Origin: Shewanella pneumatophori
GTDB taxonomy: Bacteria > Pseudomonadota > Gammaproteobacteria > Enterobacterales > Shewanellaceae
DNA: 64,000 nt
Assembly (NCBI RefSeq): GCF_023283895.1
Contig: NZ_JAKILB010000005.1
Coordinates: 62,001-126,000, forward strand
Direction: 5' to 3'
Of this stretch, positions 40,386-49,834 are shown in pieces; the stretch's first letter is position 1; each line of letters opens with the position of its first letter. A program made the position numbers and the translations under genes. The notes under the pieces were generated by a model, which saw nothing but the letters and a program-made list of their open reading frames with translations, ran no database searches and was not told the origin of the DNA.

Positions 40386-41522
40386 ATGGATTTACTATTA
40401 GTTCTAACCTATACCGCAGTGTGTATCGCTATCTTTAAGATCTTTAAAATTCCATTGACTAAATGGACTGTACCTACCGCAATTCTTGGGGGGATCTTCA
40501 TCGTTGGCGCATTGATTTTGCTGATGAATTACAACCACCCTTATACGCCTTTTGCGAAAGAATATTTTGTAACTACCCCAATCAACCCCGCGGTAAGAGG
40601 TGTAGTGACAACAGTTGAGGTTGAGCCAAATACGCCGATTAAAAAGGGCGATGTATTATTTAGAATTGACCCAACTCCATTTCAAGCCATTGTCAAACAA
40701 AAGCGTGCCGCACTCGTGGCTGCCGAGCTTGAAGTGCCACAACTCGAAGCCGCATGGGAAACCGCAAAGGCTGCGGTTACAAGAGCAACGGCAGATAGAG
40801 ATAGAACTAAATCGGCGTTTGAGCGCTATGAAAAAGGCCGTAAACGTGGTGGTGCAAATTCACCGTTTACAGAGCTTGAGTTAGATAATAAGCGTCAACT
40901 CTATCTTGCATCTGAAGCGCAGTTAACTGCGGCAAGTGCTGAAGAGTTGAGAGTGAGATTAGCCTTTGAGTCTAATGTCGATGGCGTCAATACCAAAGTT
41001 GCCGGTATTCAAGGTGAACTTGAAAAAGCGGAGTTTGACTTAAAGCAAACCGTGGTTAGGGCGCCTGCTGATGGAATGGTGACACAAATGGCGCTACGCC
41101 CAGGGATAGTTGCAGTGCCTATGCCACTAAGACCGTTACTCAGCTTTATTCCTGATGAAGAAAGGGTATTTGTTGGCGCATTTTGGCAAAACTCATTATT
41201 GCGTTTACAAGAGGGCGATGAGGCTGAAGTGATTTTAGACGGTGCGCCAGGTCAGGTATTTAAAGGTAAGGTGGCTAAGGTACTGCCTGCAATGGCAGAA
41301 GGTGAAATTCAATCTTCGGGGGCTTTGGTGTCTTCAAATCGTTTAATGGTGCGCGGCCGCGCATTAGTATTAATCAAGCTTGAAGATCATGAGGTAAGAA
41401 CACGCTTCCCTGCAGGGGTTTCAGGTCACGCCGCTATTTACACTGAGCACTTTTCTCATGTATCGATAATGCGTAAAGTCTTACTAAGAATGCAGGGCTG
41501 GCTCAATTACTTATTCCATTAA
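40386..41522 (+). CDS. yiaV: HlyD-family membrane fusion protein, YiaV/YibH-like
   Basis: 378 residues. Two N-terminal membrane segments, then lipoyl/barrel-sandwich halves (VRGVVTTVEVEPNTPIKKGD and VRAPADGMVTQM) around a helical hairpin (about 110-215), then a beta-barrel domain. Such periplasmic adaptors normally join an inner-membrane pump to an outer channel, but no pump gene is near; with YiaW it may form a separate envelope system. Confidence 0.82.
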   Translation: MDLLLVLTYTAVCIAIFKIFKIPLTKWTVPTAILGGIFIVGALILLMNYNHPYTPFAKEYFVTTPINPAVRGVVTTVEVEPNTPIKKGDVLFRIDPTPFQAIVKQKRAALVAAELEVPQLEAAWETAKAAVTRATADRDRTKSAFERYEKGRKRGGANSPFTELELDNKRQLYLASEAQLTAASAEELRVRLAFESNVDGVNTKVAGIQGELEKAEFDLKQTVVRAPADGMVTQMALRPGIVAVPMPLRPLLSFIPDEERVFVGAFWQNSLLRLQEGDEAEVILDGAPGQVFKGKVAKVLPAMAEGEIQSSGALVSSNRLMVRGRALVLIKLEDHEVRTRFPAGVSGHAAIYTEHFSHVSIMRKVLLRMQGWLNYLFH

Positions 41523-41583
41523 TTTATGTGGGTAAATAAGGTGTTATAAGCTAAATCAGATACAAAACTTATAACTTTGATAT

Positions 41584-41607
41584 AAAGGGGGCGCAAGCCC
41601 CCTTTTG
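41584..41607 (+). terminator. Terminator after yiaW-yiaV-like genes
   Basis: AAAGGGGGC and GCCCCCTTT pair around GCAA, with T after. Very stable GNRA-type tetraloop. Confidence 0.88.
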
Positions 41608-41646
41608 CTTCATTAGTAACTTGTTCAAGCTGTTTAAGGACCAAAC

Positions 41647-43113
41647 ATGCAAGATATTCAAGATCTCACTGCAGTACTGCGCTCAAATACCCCCATTGTT
41701 GTAATCGAAACGTATGAAGAGTACCGCGTGATAGAGTTACTAAAAAAGGTATCTAATATTCTGTTTCAACCTCTATTTAGTTGGAGCGTCACAGAGTGGC
41801 TAATGCGAGTCGATAGTGGGCTTGGACGACAAAAGTTCAATGCTGAGCCGGGCGATATTCTTGGGCAAATAAAGTCGACACGAGAGCGGGGCATATATGT
41901 GCTTTGTGATTTTCACCCTTTTGTTGAAGATGCACCTAAAAATGTGCGTTTACTTAAAGAGATCGCGCTGGAATATGAATCATTAAAACATACCCTTGTA
42001 TTGGTGAGTCATGAGTTCAGTATTCCGCCTGAAATTAAGCATTACTGCGCTCACTTTAGATTGTCATTGCCCAATAGCACCCAACTACTGAATTTAATTT
42101 ATGAGCAAGTCGATAAAGTGCGTAGTGAAGGGGTTATGCTTAATGTTGATGATACTGCAGTGGCAAAGCTTGCTGAAAACCTTCGCGGGGTAACATTTGA
42201 TGACGCCCGTCGTTTAGCGCATAAAGCCATTGTAGATGATGGCGCGATAACACATTCAGATATCGATACAATTAATCGGGCTAAGTTTGAATTGCTTGAT
42301 ATGCAGGGCGTATTGCAATTTGAATATGACACTAGTGATTTTTCTCAAGTGGCGGGACTGCAAAACCTCAAGCAGTGGTTAGCTCATAGAGCGCCCATAA
42401 CTGCGCCGCAAGCGATTGTGGACAAGCCTAAAGGCGTATTACTGCTTGGCGTGCAAGGTAGCGGTAAAAGCTTAGCAGCTAAAGCGGTAGCCGGTATGTG
42501 GCACCGACCTTTACTTAAGATGGATATGGCAGCGCTTTATAATAAGTACATAGGTGAAACTGAGAAGAATTTGGCAAAGGCACTAGAGTTGGCGGATTTG
42601 ATGGCGCCATGTGTGTTATGGATAGATGAAATAGAGAAGGGCTTGAGCAGCGGCAGTAGTGATGACGGTACGTCAAAACGCATTTTAGGTACGATTTTAA
42701 CTTGGATGGCTGAGCGTAAATCAGATGTGTTCTTAGTCGCTACGGCTAATGATATTAGTGCTCTTCCGCCAGAGTTAATGCGTAAAGGGCGCATGGATGA
42801 AATCTTCTTTGTTGATTTACCAGGCGCTGAAGTTAGGCAGACTATTTTTGAAATCCATTTAAAGCGTCGTCAACTTGCACTTAACTTATTTGATCTTCAG
42901 CAGTTGGCTACTGTGAGCCATGGGTTCTCTGGAGCCGAAATTGAACAAGCGGTGATCTCAGCCGTTTATACGGCGAAAGCATCACAACTTGAGGTTAATC
43001 AAACAGTTTTACATCAAGAGATTATGAAAACCCAACCACTGTCTGTAGTTATGCGTGAGCAGTTGCAATCATTACGACATTGGGCGGAAGAGCGTACGGT
43101 CAGCGCGCATTGA
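41647..43113 (+). CDS. AAA+ ATPase, Ycf46-like
   Basis: 488 residues. N-terminal ~230-residue non-ATPase domain (SNTPIVVIETYEEYRVIELL, IYVLCDFHPF). AAA domain: GVQGSGKSLAAK (Walker A), VLWIDEIEKGL (Walker B), RKGRMDE (Arg finger region), and a C-terminal helical lid. It looks like plastid/cyanobacterial Ycf46 proteins, linked there to inorganic carbon use; in proteobacteria the role is unknown. RBS AAGGA. Confidence 0.82.
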   Translation: MQDIQDLTAVLRSNTPIVVIETYEEYRVIELLKKVSNILFQPLFSWSVTEWLMRVDSGLGRQKFNAEPGDILGQIKSTRERGIYVLCDFHPFVEDAPKNVRLLKEIALEYESLKHTLVLVSHEFSIPPEIKHYCAHFRLSLPNSTQLLNLIYEQVDKVRSEGVMLNVDDTAVAKLAENLRGVTFDDARRLAHKAIVDDGAITHSDIDTINRAKFELLDMQGVLQFEYDTSDFSQVAGLQNLKQWLAHRAPITAPQAIVDKPKGVLLLGVQGSGKSLAAKAVAGMWHRPLLKMDMAALYNKYIGETEKNLAKALELADLMAPCVLWIDEIEKGLSSGSSDDGTSKRILGTILTWMAERKSDVFLVATANDISALPPELMRKGRMDEIFFVDLPGAEVRQTIFEIHLKRRQLALNLFDLQQLATVSHGFSGAEIEQAVISAVYTAKASQLEVNQTVLHQEIMKTQPLSVVMREQLQSLRHWAEERTVSAH

Positions 43114-43152
43114 TATATCGTTTTAGGCTAAGGTGTTAACTGTGTAAATTTG

Positions 43153-43176
43153 GCTGCTAGCAATTTGACTAGCAGC
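43153..43176. terminator. Hairpin between convergent AAA ATPase and DUF4136 genes
   Basis: GCTGCTAG and CTAGCAGC form an 8-bp perfect stem around an 8-nt loop. T tracts are weak on both sides, so terminator activity is uncertain. Confidence 0.45.
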
Positions 43177-43194
43177 TAGTTCGCAACGTAATAA

Positions 43195-43767
43195 CTAGTC
43201 GGCTGTTTTTTGTGGTGGAAACTGAGCCAGAATTTTTGCCACAGTAGCATTGGTTTCCTCTGCTTTTGCTTGGCCACCATCATCAAAGGTGAACTTGTCA
43301 GAGCCTCGCCAAACAAGTTTATTGGTTTCTGGATCAATAATATCAATTTGAATCGTTTGAATTTTAGCTGTGTCACTGCCAACCGGTACATCGACACTAG
43401 TGCCAATACTTGCACCACCAGAGCTGCCCCAAGAGCCTGTACCTAAGCCAATTGAAAAGCCAGAGTCTTTGGGTTTATCTTCCACTTTAAAACCGTAAGT
43501 AACATTAAAGTCTGGATTTGTATCTTGCTTAACAAAGCCTTGATTAGCTAGGGCTGTTTCAATGGCGAGTTGAATTCGACTGGCACTTAGAGGGTCATTA
43601 TTGGCTGGTGGTGTTACCTGAGAAAAGCTTTTTAAGCTGGCAAAATCGTAGTTAAGATCGTAATCATTCTTAGGTGTTGAGCTGCAAGCACTGAGTAATA
43701 CTAGCGGCAGAGATAATAGGGTGAGCAATAGCTTACGTTGTAACTTTTTCAGTTGTAACTTATTCAT
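43195..43767 (-). CDS. DUF4136 lipoprotein
   Basis: 190 residues. Lipobox LLSAC near residue 28. The mature part follows the DUF4136 pattern: YDFASLKSF, the family start; an Ala/Gln helix (IETALANQGF); PDFNVTYGF; and TIQIDIIDPETNKLVWRG. Function unknown; anchored in the envelope. AGAGG about 9 nt before the start. Confidence 0.82.
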   Translation of the reverse strand: MNKLQLKKLQRKLLLTLLSLPLVLLSACSSTPKNDYDLNYDFASLKSFSQVTPPANNDPLSASRIQLAIETALANQGFVKQDTNPDFNVTYGFKVEDKPKDSGFSIGLGTGSWGSSGGASIGTSVDVPVGSDTAKIQTIQIDIIDPETNKLVWRGSDKFTFDDGGQAKAEETNATVAKILAQFPPQKTAD

Positions 43768-43895
43768 AATATTGGACCTCTGCCGTAGCTGACATTCCTG
43801 GATGCAAGATTGCCAGCTAAAATTTGAGTAATCGTGATGATAAATAACTGTATTTATTTTAGCCTTTTATTGTCAAGATGGTATATGTTTAACCT

Positions 43896-44171
43896 ATGGA
43901 GCAGTTAGAGTTTTTTGAGATCCCCAGTCCTTGTATTGGTGTGTGTCAAAGTGATGCAAGAGGCTACTGTAAGGGATGTTTACGTAATCGCGATGAGCGT
44001 TTTAATTGGCTCGAGTTTAGCGATGCGCAGAAAAATAATGTGATTCGTTTATGTAAGCAGCGTAAACGAAGACGTCAGCTCGCTTTTCTTAAAGCAAAAA
44101 AAGCGCAGATCCTCGATGAAAGAGCAAAAATTAATGCAAACTTAGATTTTGAAGCTGAATCTAATAAGTGA
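43896..44171 (+). CDS. DUF1289 small Cys protein
   Basis: 91 residues. PSPCIGVCQSDARGYCKGC carries Cys13, Cys17, Cys25 and Cys28, then RDERFNW. This is the DUF1289 signature, a probable Zn or Fe-S site. Basic helical C-terminus. The role is not known. Confidence 0.85.
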   Translation: MEQLEFFEIPSPCIGVCQSDARGYCKGCLRNRDERFNWLEFSDAQKNNVIRLCKQRKRRRQLAFLKAKKAQILDERAKINANLDFEAESNK

Positions 44172-44250
44172 CTACTCAGTAAACTCGGCATCAACTGTCT
44201 GCAGCACGAGTCTGCTTCTAAAATAATTTTTGAGCAGCTACTTGTTAGCG

Positions 44251-45516
44251 TTATTGACTGCGGTTTGGCCAAATAAGACTAAAACAGGTATAACCTGGTT
44301 GGCTTTCAAGCGTCACTTGCCCATGGTGTCTTTCCATAATTCGCTTGATAATAGCTAACCCTAAGCCATGACCTTTATTGCCATTTTTACTGCTTGCACT
44401 GCGATAAAAGGGTTCAAAAATCTTACTTTGATCTTCAGCTAAAATCCCTTCACCGTGGTCGGTAACTGCAACTGTAATCGCATCTTGAGTCTGGCTAATT
44501 TTGACTTTGATATCGTCAGTAGAGAAGCGCTGTGCATTGGTGATTAAGTTTTGTAATGCTCGCTCTACCAGTGATGGTTCTGCCATTAGGTAAATGACAT
44601 TTTCTGGTGCATCAAGAATAATTGGTGTTGGATTATAGGTCTGTAATCGTCTAATAGTTTGGCTGACTAAGCTATTTAAATCGCAGCGCTCAAAACTAAG
44701 AGACTCACGCTGAGTTTCTAAACTTGCATAGGTCAGTAGCTCTTGTAACAGGTTCTCCATCTCTTTGATATCAAGCTTCATATCGTCTAGAAATTGCTGA
44801 CGCTGAGCGAGATCTGAATCAGGTTGGCAGTACTGTGGCAATAGAGCTAGGGCGAATTTAAGCCGAGCCAGCGGCGTTCTGATCTCGTGAGATACGGCGT
44901 TAGAAAGATGTTTTTGGTTTTCAATTAGCGCGCTAATGTGTGCAGCCATATCGTTAAACGTATCGGCTAACGGCAGTACTTGTGAACTTTTAGCTAACTT
45001 AATGCGGGTGTTCCATTTGGCTTGGCCAAATTCTTTAGTCGCTTTGCCTAAAATTTTAAGATCTTTTGATAGCGGCCATACCCAAATCAGTACAATAAAA
45101 CCAAGTAGTAGATAGAAAAAGATATTGTACAGATTACGCAGACTCGCTCTAGGGTCTAACTCTATAGGCCCGGCCATTAACACCTGCTCACCAACTGCAA
45201 CAAAGTGCAGTTCATGGTTGAGGTCATAAGGCGTGGCAATAATTTTATCGGCGCGCATCAGTTGCTCGCTAGAAACAGCAACTTGCTCAGCGTCGAGTAA
45301 GGTTAATGGAAACTTAGAGTTAGGCTCTATGGAGGCCAGCATGCCTTGGCGTTGTTCAGGAGGCAGTGCAGATAGTACCTGTGCTAAAGCAATTAAAGGT
45401 GCATCGTGTACACCTTTATCGTCAACATTGCTTTGCCACAAATTATCCAGTGCCCAACCTATGCCTAATACACCTAGGCTAAGCAAAAAATAAAGGCTAA
45501 TAAAAAGACGTTTCAT
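44251..45516 (-). CDS. Sensor histidine kinase, RstB-like
   Basis: 421 residues. Membrane helices near 5-22 and 132-150 flank a ~105-residue periplasmic sensor. HAMP linker, then HisKA with SHEIRTPLARLK (phosphorylated His210), and HATPase with ALQNLITNAQRFS (N box), DHGEGIL (G1) and GHGLGLAI (G2). It phosphorylates the regulator encoded 18 bp upstream. Last gene of the MipA-DUF3019-regulator-kinase unit. Signal unknown. Confidence 0.9.
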   Translation of the reverse strand: MKRLFISLYFLLSLGVLGIGWALDNLWQSNVDDKGVHDAPLIALAQVLSALPPEQRQGMLASIEPNSKFPLTLLDAEQVAVSSEQLMRADKIIATPYDLNHELHFVAVGEQVLMAGPIELDPRASLRNLYNIFFYLLLGFIVLIWVWPLSKDLKILGKATKEFGQAKWNTRIKLAKSSQVLPLADTFNDMAAHISALIENQKHLSNAVSHEIRTPLARLKFALALLPQYCQPDSDLAQRQQFLDDMKLDIKEMENLLQELLTYASLETQRESLSFERCDLNSLVSQTIRRLQTYNPTPIILDAPENVIYLMAEPSLVERALQNLITNAQRFSTDDIKVKISQTQDAITVAVTDHGEGILAEDQSKIFEPFYRSASSKNGNKGHGLGLAIIKRIMERHHGQVTLESQPGYTCFSLIWPNRSQ

Positions 45517-45534
45517 CTTAATATCGCGGAAGCG

Positions 45535-46248
45535 TTAGTTATTCCATGCTTCTGGTGCAAATAGGTAACCTTGTCCCCAAACCGTTTTAATTCGGAATGG
45601 TGTTTCAATATTATCACCTAGTTTCTTTCTTAGGCGTGAAATACGCACATCGATTTTTCGGTCTTTACCATCAAAATCAATATTTAATAGATACTGGTAG
45701 ATGTATTGGCGACTCATGACCTGACCTGCTTGAGAAGCCAGTAACCATAATAGCTCGAATTCGTGACTAGTTAAGTCAACTTCAGTGTCACCTAAACGGA
45801 TTGCTTGGGTATGTGGATCAATGCTTAACTTACCAAAACTTAGGCAATGTGATTCAACTTGATCTGGTTTAGCTTGGCGACGCAATAGGTTGTTAATACG
45901 TGCAACTAGCAATGCAGGGTCAACTGGCTTAACAACATAATCGTCAGCACCGAGTTCAAGACCTTTGATTTGATCTTCATTTGAGCCAAGAGCGCTCATC
46001 AATAAGATAGGGCCGGCAAAGTAGTCAGGCAATTTTTCACACAAGGTTAACCCGTCCATACCTGGCAGCATGATATCGAGTAAAATAATATCAGGCTTAT
46101 AGTTTATTAGGCGAGTCAATACGGTGTCGCCTCGACGTTCAACCTCAACATGCATGCCATGGGACTTTAAAAAGTCGACGATCAAATTGGCCAAACGAAT
46201 ATCATCTTCGACTAATAATACTCTATGCGTAGATTGCGAGTTGGTCAT
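45535..46248 (-). CDS. OmpR-family response regulator, RstA-like
   Basis: 237 residues from the ATG at 46248, which overlaps the DUF3019 stop (TAATG) and has GGAG 10 nt upstream; five extra upstream codons are open but unsupported. Receiver domain with VEDD (Asp15-16), phospho-Asp58 in LLDIMLPGMDG and Lys in YVVKPVDP; winged-helix DNA-binding domain from about 135. Confidence 0.9.
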   Translation of the reverse strand: MTNSQSTHRVLLVEDDIRLANLIVDFLKSHGMHVEVERRGDTVLTRLINYKPDIILLDIMLPGMDGLTLCEKLPDYFAGPILLMSALGSNEDQIKGLELGADDYVVKPVDPALLVARINNLLRRQAKPDQVESHCLSFGKLSIDPHTQAIRLGDTEVDLTSHEFELLWLLASQAGQVMSRQYIYQYLLNIDFDGKDRKIDVRISRLRKKLGDNIETPFRIKTVWGQGYLFAPEAWNN

Positions 46249-46664
46249 TAGAATAAACTCCATGGGTTTCGGTATCGTCGCCTAACTTGAGGCGGAGAAG
46301 CTGGTGTTACTTTTAATTTTACACCCGCAATAGTCTCGTGTGTATCTTTGTCTATCATCACAAACTGAATATCACGATCTGCACTAATATTGACGGTTAA
46401 AGCGTGAATGTCAGGTGACGTACTGCACCATTTCTTTAAATCTTTGTAGTCAGATATGATGCAAATCGTTTTGTTTGTTAACTGACCCCATTCGAGGGTG
46501 ACTTCGATATCGCAGGTTTTTTCATCTGCAGAAGTAATACAGATCTCTGGTGAGAGTTTAAGTAAAGGGGCTGATTCCTCAGTGGTATTTTGCGCAAACA
46601 CACTCTGACTCAATAATGAGCCCGCCAAAAAACATAGGTAAAGTAGTTTACGTTTTGAAAGCAC
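46248..46664 (-). CDS. DUF3019 exported protein
   Basis: 138 residues with a signal peptide (cleavage near VFAQN). The mature part has four Cys (EICITSADEKTCDI; CIISDYKDLKKWC) likely paired in two disulfides, and an immunoglobulin-like beta pattern ending RRRYRNPWSLF. I recognise the DUF3019 family. It lies between the MipA-like porin gene (5 bp) and the regulator (overlap), so its role is probably tied to sensing or repairing the envelope; this is inference. Confidence 0.75.
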   Translation of the reverse strand: MLSKRKLLYLCFLAGSLLSQSVFAQNTTEESAPLLKLSPEICITSADEKTCDIEVTLEWGQLTNKTICIISDYKDLKKWCSTSPDIHALTVNISADRDIQFVMIDKDTHETIAGVKLKVTPASPPQVRRRYRNPWSLF

Positions 46665-46669
46665 GCTAG

Positions 46670-47548
46670 TTAGAACCTATATGCTGCACTGACAAAATAG
46701 GTGCTAGTGTAATCTTTATCTAATAAGGGACTATTGGCAATTTCATCAGCGATATCGGTATAGCGCGCGACAAAGAGTAGATTCCAGTTCTCAGTTAATA
46801 CGTACTGTCCGGTAAACTCAATACTCTTATTCAACGCTGACTCCGCTTGATATGCTTGGTTCCAGTAGAGGCTTTCGCTAGCTCTTACGCCATAATAGTA
46901 ATCAACTACCTCTTCACTCTTCCAGTCTAGCACTGCTGCAAACTCAAAATTCCATCTATCTAAAGGAATATTGTAAAGCCACTTTAGTCTAGACTCCATT
47001 CCTCCATGTACATCTAAAATATCATGGGCAACGGTTGCATGCACTATACCAAAACGGGTGTAAATAAAAGTCTCTACTCCGCCAAGATATGTAAAGTTTC
47101 GATTTTCTAATTCACCAATAGATTTTGGGTCTGGGGTATTTCTTGTTGTCATTGGACTGGCAAGAGGCGCAACTGCACCATGACTACCATCGGCGTTGAG
47201 TAAAAAAATATTTGAAGGATCCCAGCGATGGAAAAAAGCGCTGTCATTACTGAAAGTGGTGATTAGGTTTACGGTGTAGTTTTCACCTTCAGTTAAGGTG
47301 TAACCAATGTTGCCATTATCGAAAAACCAACTGTCACCATAATAAGCAAGAGTTGGGACGGCATATAAAGGGATATCTTCATAATCTTTAAGTGGATTAG
47401 TTTTATTACCGTAACCTAAGGCAATACCAATATCCCAACGACCAACCTCAATACAGTCGGTATTGTTATCACAGCTTGTGGGGATGCTAGCAAAAGATGC
47501 TGTAGAAAATAGGCTAGCAGCCATTAATAATGCTAATAAATAAGGCAT
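46670..47548 (-). CDS. MipA/OmpV family outer-membrane protein
   Basis: 292 residues. Signal peptide ends near SFAS-IPT. The mature barrel starts with a small Cys loop (CDNNTDC) then GRWDIGIALGYGNKTNPL and ends in AAYRF (terminal Phe). MipA/OmpV proteins are 10-12-stranded porins, some scaffold murein enzymes. First gene of the four-gene operon with the DUF3019 protein and the two-component system. Confidence 0.85.
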   Translation of the reverse strand: MPYLLALLMAASLFSTASFASIPTSCDNNTDCIEVGRWDIGIALGYGNKTNPLKDYEDIPLYAVPTLAYYGDSWFFDNGNIGYTLTEGENYTVNLITTFSNDSAFFHRWDPSNIFLLNADGSHGAVAPLASPMTTRNTPDPKSIGELENRNFTYLGGVETFIYTRFGIVHATVAHDILDVHGGMESRLKWLYNIPLDRWNFEFAAVLDWKSEEVVDYYYGVRASESLYWNQAYQAESALNKSIEFTGQYVLTENWNLLFVARYTDIADEIANSPLLDKDYTSTYFVSAAYRF

Positions 47549-47798
47549 CTAAAACATTGACTCATGATTACAAAATTAACAAATGGACTCATAGAGTATC
47601 ACTTATTCGAATAAAGCGGCATGTGAGATAAGCGCTTTGTTGCAAACTGATACAGCTTGAAAAGCAACCAGGGTAGAGGTTGTTAAATCAGTTTGCTTTA
47701 TGGTTTCTTTCTAATGGTTAGTTGTTACTTATTGATATAGAAGTTATTTTAATTAGGCTTAATATGATGTGCGTAAAGTTTATTTAAAGGAAGGTGCT

Positions 47799-48335
47799 AT
47801 GGAACTAGATACTATTCATACAGTTGCTGGTGAAACTAAATTGCTAGATATAGAGATCCGTCACAGCAATGCTAGCGATATTGAAGGTATTTGGCGGCTC
47901 TATAGTCAGCCAAGCTGCTATCGAGAAACGCTGCAGCAGCCTTTTCCTTCTTTGCAACTATGGCAAAAGCGATTAGTTGAGCTACCTGAAAATATTTATA
48001 GCTTAGTCGCCATACGAGATGGTGAAGTCGTTGGGCAAATTGGTATGGAGGTGTTTAGTAATCCAAGGCGTAAGCATGTTGCTAACATCGGAATGGCGGT
48101 ACATGAAGAGTTTCGGGCTATCGGCATCGCATCTGCGCTGCTAAGTGCTATGGTATCACATGCTCAAAATTGGCTAGCGGTGAGGCGTATTGAGCTTGAG
48201 GTATATACCGATAACCATTTAGCTATTAGTTTGTATAAAAAGCATGGCTTTATTATTGAAGGAGAAATGCGTGAATATGCGTTTCGCGATGGCGAATATA
48301 TTGACGCATTCCTTATGGCTAATGTTAAAGATTAA
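47799..48335 (+). CDS. aaaT: GNAT N-acetyltransferase, YhhY (AaaT)-like
   Basis: 178 residues from the ATG at 47799 with AAAGGAAGG upstream. Collinear with E. coli YhhY: IRHSNASDIEGI, RRKHVANIGMAV, AIGIASALL (acetyl-CoA P-loop), YTDNHLAISLYKKHGF and EYAFRDGEYIDAFLMA. E. coli AaaT acetylates some free amino acids. The orthology is by eye. Confidence 0.8.
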   Translation: MELDTIHTVAGETKLLDIEIRHSNASDIEGIWRLYSQPSCYRETLQQPFPSLQLWQKRLVELPENIYSLVAIRDGEVVGQIGMEVFSNPRRKHVANIGMAVHEEFRAIGIASALLSAMVSHAQNWLAVRRIELEVYTDNHLAISLYKKHGFIIEGEMREYAFRDGEYIDAFLMANVKD

Positions 48336-48826
48336 TCTTCACTAAGGCTTTTTTGAGCTGCTTTATCTTTAACAAACTGAATGGCGGTTTCATCTAGGCT
48401 GCGCTTAGAAAGGTAGCTTACGCTCTTGGCTTGTTTTAACAAAAAGCCTTGTTCAGTTTCAGTAAACTCAATTACATCAGCCCATAAAATAGTGCCTTGT
48501 ACATAAAATGAATCGTTGCTGATCCCCGATTCATCAACGGTTAGCGTCACCTCATTGTTGGCAGCTTTACTCATCATTTGGCGCATCAACCACCAAGGTT
48601 TTCTAAATTTTACACTTAATGCTTCTAGTGCACTTAGTGCGATTAAAAACCACGACGCATAGCCATTAATGTCGGTCAGCATTAAGCCTGTACCTACAAC
48701 AGCAAAGATAATCGCTTTTCGATAAGCTTTAATCGTATTATCGATAACAGCTGATTCGTCATAGCACTCGCTAAAGTGGCTTTTATCTAAGGTATATTGG
48801 GTGGTGTAACTATATTTTTGGTTCAT
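48332..48826 (-). CDS. YcxB-like membrane protein
   Basis: 164 residues. Two hydrophobic segments (about 36-70) and a C-terminal YcxB-like beta domain (TVDESGISNDS, ILWADVIEFTETEQGFLL). Unknown role. Its stop overlaps the stop of the convergent acetyltransferase gene. Confidence 0.72.
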   Translation of the reverse strand: MNQKYSYTTQYTLDKSHFSECYDESAVIDNTIKAYRKAIIFAVVGTGLMLTDINGYASWFLIALSALEALSVKFRKPWWLMRQMMSKAANNEVTLTVDESGISNDSFYVQGTILWADVIEFTETEQGFLLKQAKSVSYLSKRSLDETAIQFVKDKAAQKSLSED

Positions 48827-48961
48827 TGTTGCTCATTATTACTGCAGCATTATCGCACTGCTTTGCATATTGTGGCAGATTATAGTGCTTAGTTTGCTGA
48901 TAGTCGCTTAACTTGAACTTAAATTGCATTAATTAGATTTTACAAATAAAAAGGTAAACCT

Positions 48962-49300
48962 ATGGCTAGCATCCCACTTGATTATGTTAATTATAAATCA
49001 ACCTCGGTATTTGAGATTAATAGCGTTCCTAAGATGTTTTTGCATTTGCACAACACCAAGGCCGGTGTCTTTGGTCAGATACATGTACTGAATGGTGAGC
49101 TGAAATTTTATGGTTTTACTGACAGACGTGGTGAGATTGAGCAAGAACTGATTATTAAGGGGGGGGAAGTCGCAGTATCACCGCCACAGTATTGGCATAA
49201 GGTGGAGTTTTTAACTCAGGATACTCGCTTTAGAGTCGATTTTTGGGCCCATAAAGATTCAGAGATAGTCGCGCAAAATCTATCTGAGAGAGACGAATAG
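48962..49300 (+). CDS. DUF1971 small cupin, YeaR/TehB-N-like
   Basis: 112 residues. PKMFLHLHNTKAGVFGQIHVLNGELKFYGF and SPPQYWHKVEF (split motif) match the DUF1971 cupin of YeaR and the N-terminal part of TehB-like proteins. The His of the second motif is seen. Reported links are to nitrate/tellurite stress, but the reaction is unknown. Confidence 0.78.
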   Translation: MASIPLDYVNYKSTSVFEINSVPKMFLHLHNTKAGVFGQIHVLNGELKFYGFTDRRGEIEQELIIKGGEVAVSPPQYWHKVEFLTQDTRFRVDFWAHKDSEIVAQNLSERDE

Positions 49301-49307
49301 TACGCGA

Positions 49308-49556
49308 TTAATGCACTTCAACCTCGACGCCTAAATGCTGATATTGGCGAATAAGCTTTTTGACAAACAGCATAGGATCAAGAGCATTTTGCGGGATAAG
49401 CCCGATCCGGCTTAATAGGTTATTGTTAGGGCGATCGATTTTTAATGCAGTGACTTTAGCTTTGGTCTTTTGTGCAAGCTGTAGTGCTTTATTCAGTGCC
49501 ACCTGCGTGGCAGAATGGTTGTCGATTAGCGTTAAAGTATTGTGGTAAGCAATCAT
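49308..49556 (-). CDS. Truncated universal-stress-protein-like protein
   Basis: 82 residues from the ATG at 49556. MIAYHNTLTLIDNHSATQVA and LNKALQLAQKTKAKVTALKI follow the first strand and helix of the UspA fold, but the ATP-binding Gly motif (GxxG...GS) and the second half are absent, and the ORF is about half the usual length. Either a minimal Usp-like protein or a decayed remnant. The ribosome site is weak. Confidence 0.5.
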   Translation of the reverse strand: MIAYHNTLTLIDNHSATQVALNKALQLAQKTKAKVTALKIDRPNNNLLSRIGLIPQNALDPMLFVKKLIRQYQHLGVEVEVH

Positions 49557-49834
49557 TAAAGTCGTCCGTTTTATTGCTCTACATTGCATCAACTGTAGTC
49601 TACAGCCCAGTAAATACCTGCACTTGCTAATATCAAATCACGCTTAAAATAAAGCCTGTAAGCGTTTTTCAATCTACGACTTTTTAAGCTGTTGATTTCA
49701 TGGTTTCGACATTTTTCCGTTTGGGTTAAATTCAAAAAAATTCACAATATATAATAGTATTAAATGTTAACAAGTTTTAACTTTGCTTTAACCTTTTGAG
49801 TGGTTAGGCTAGTCGTTCAAGGGATGGAGACGAT

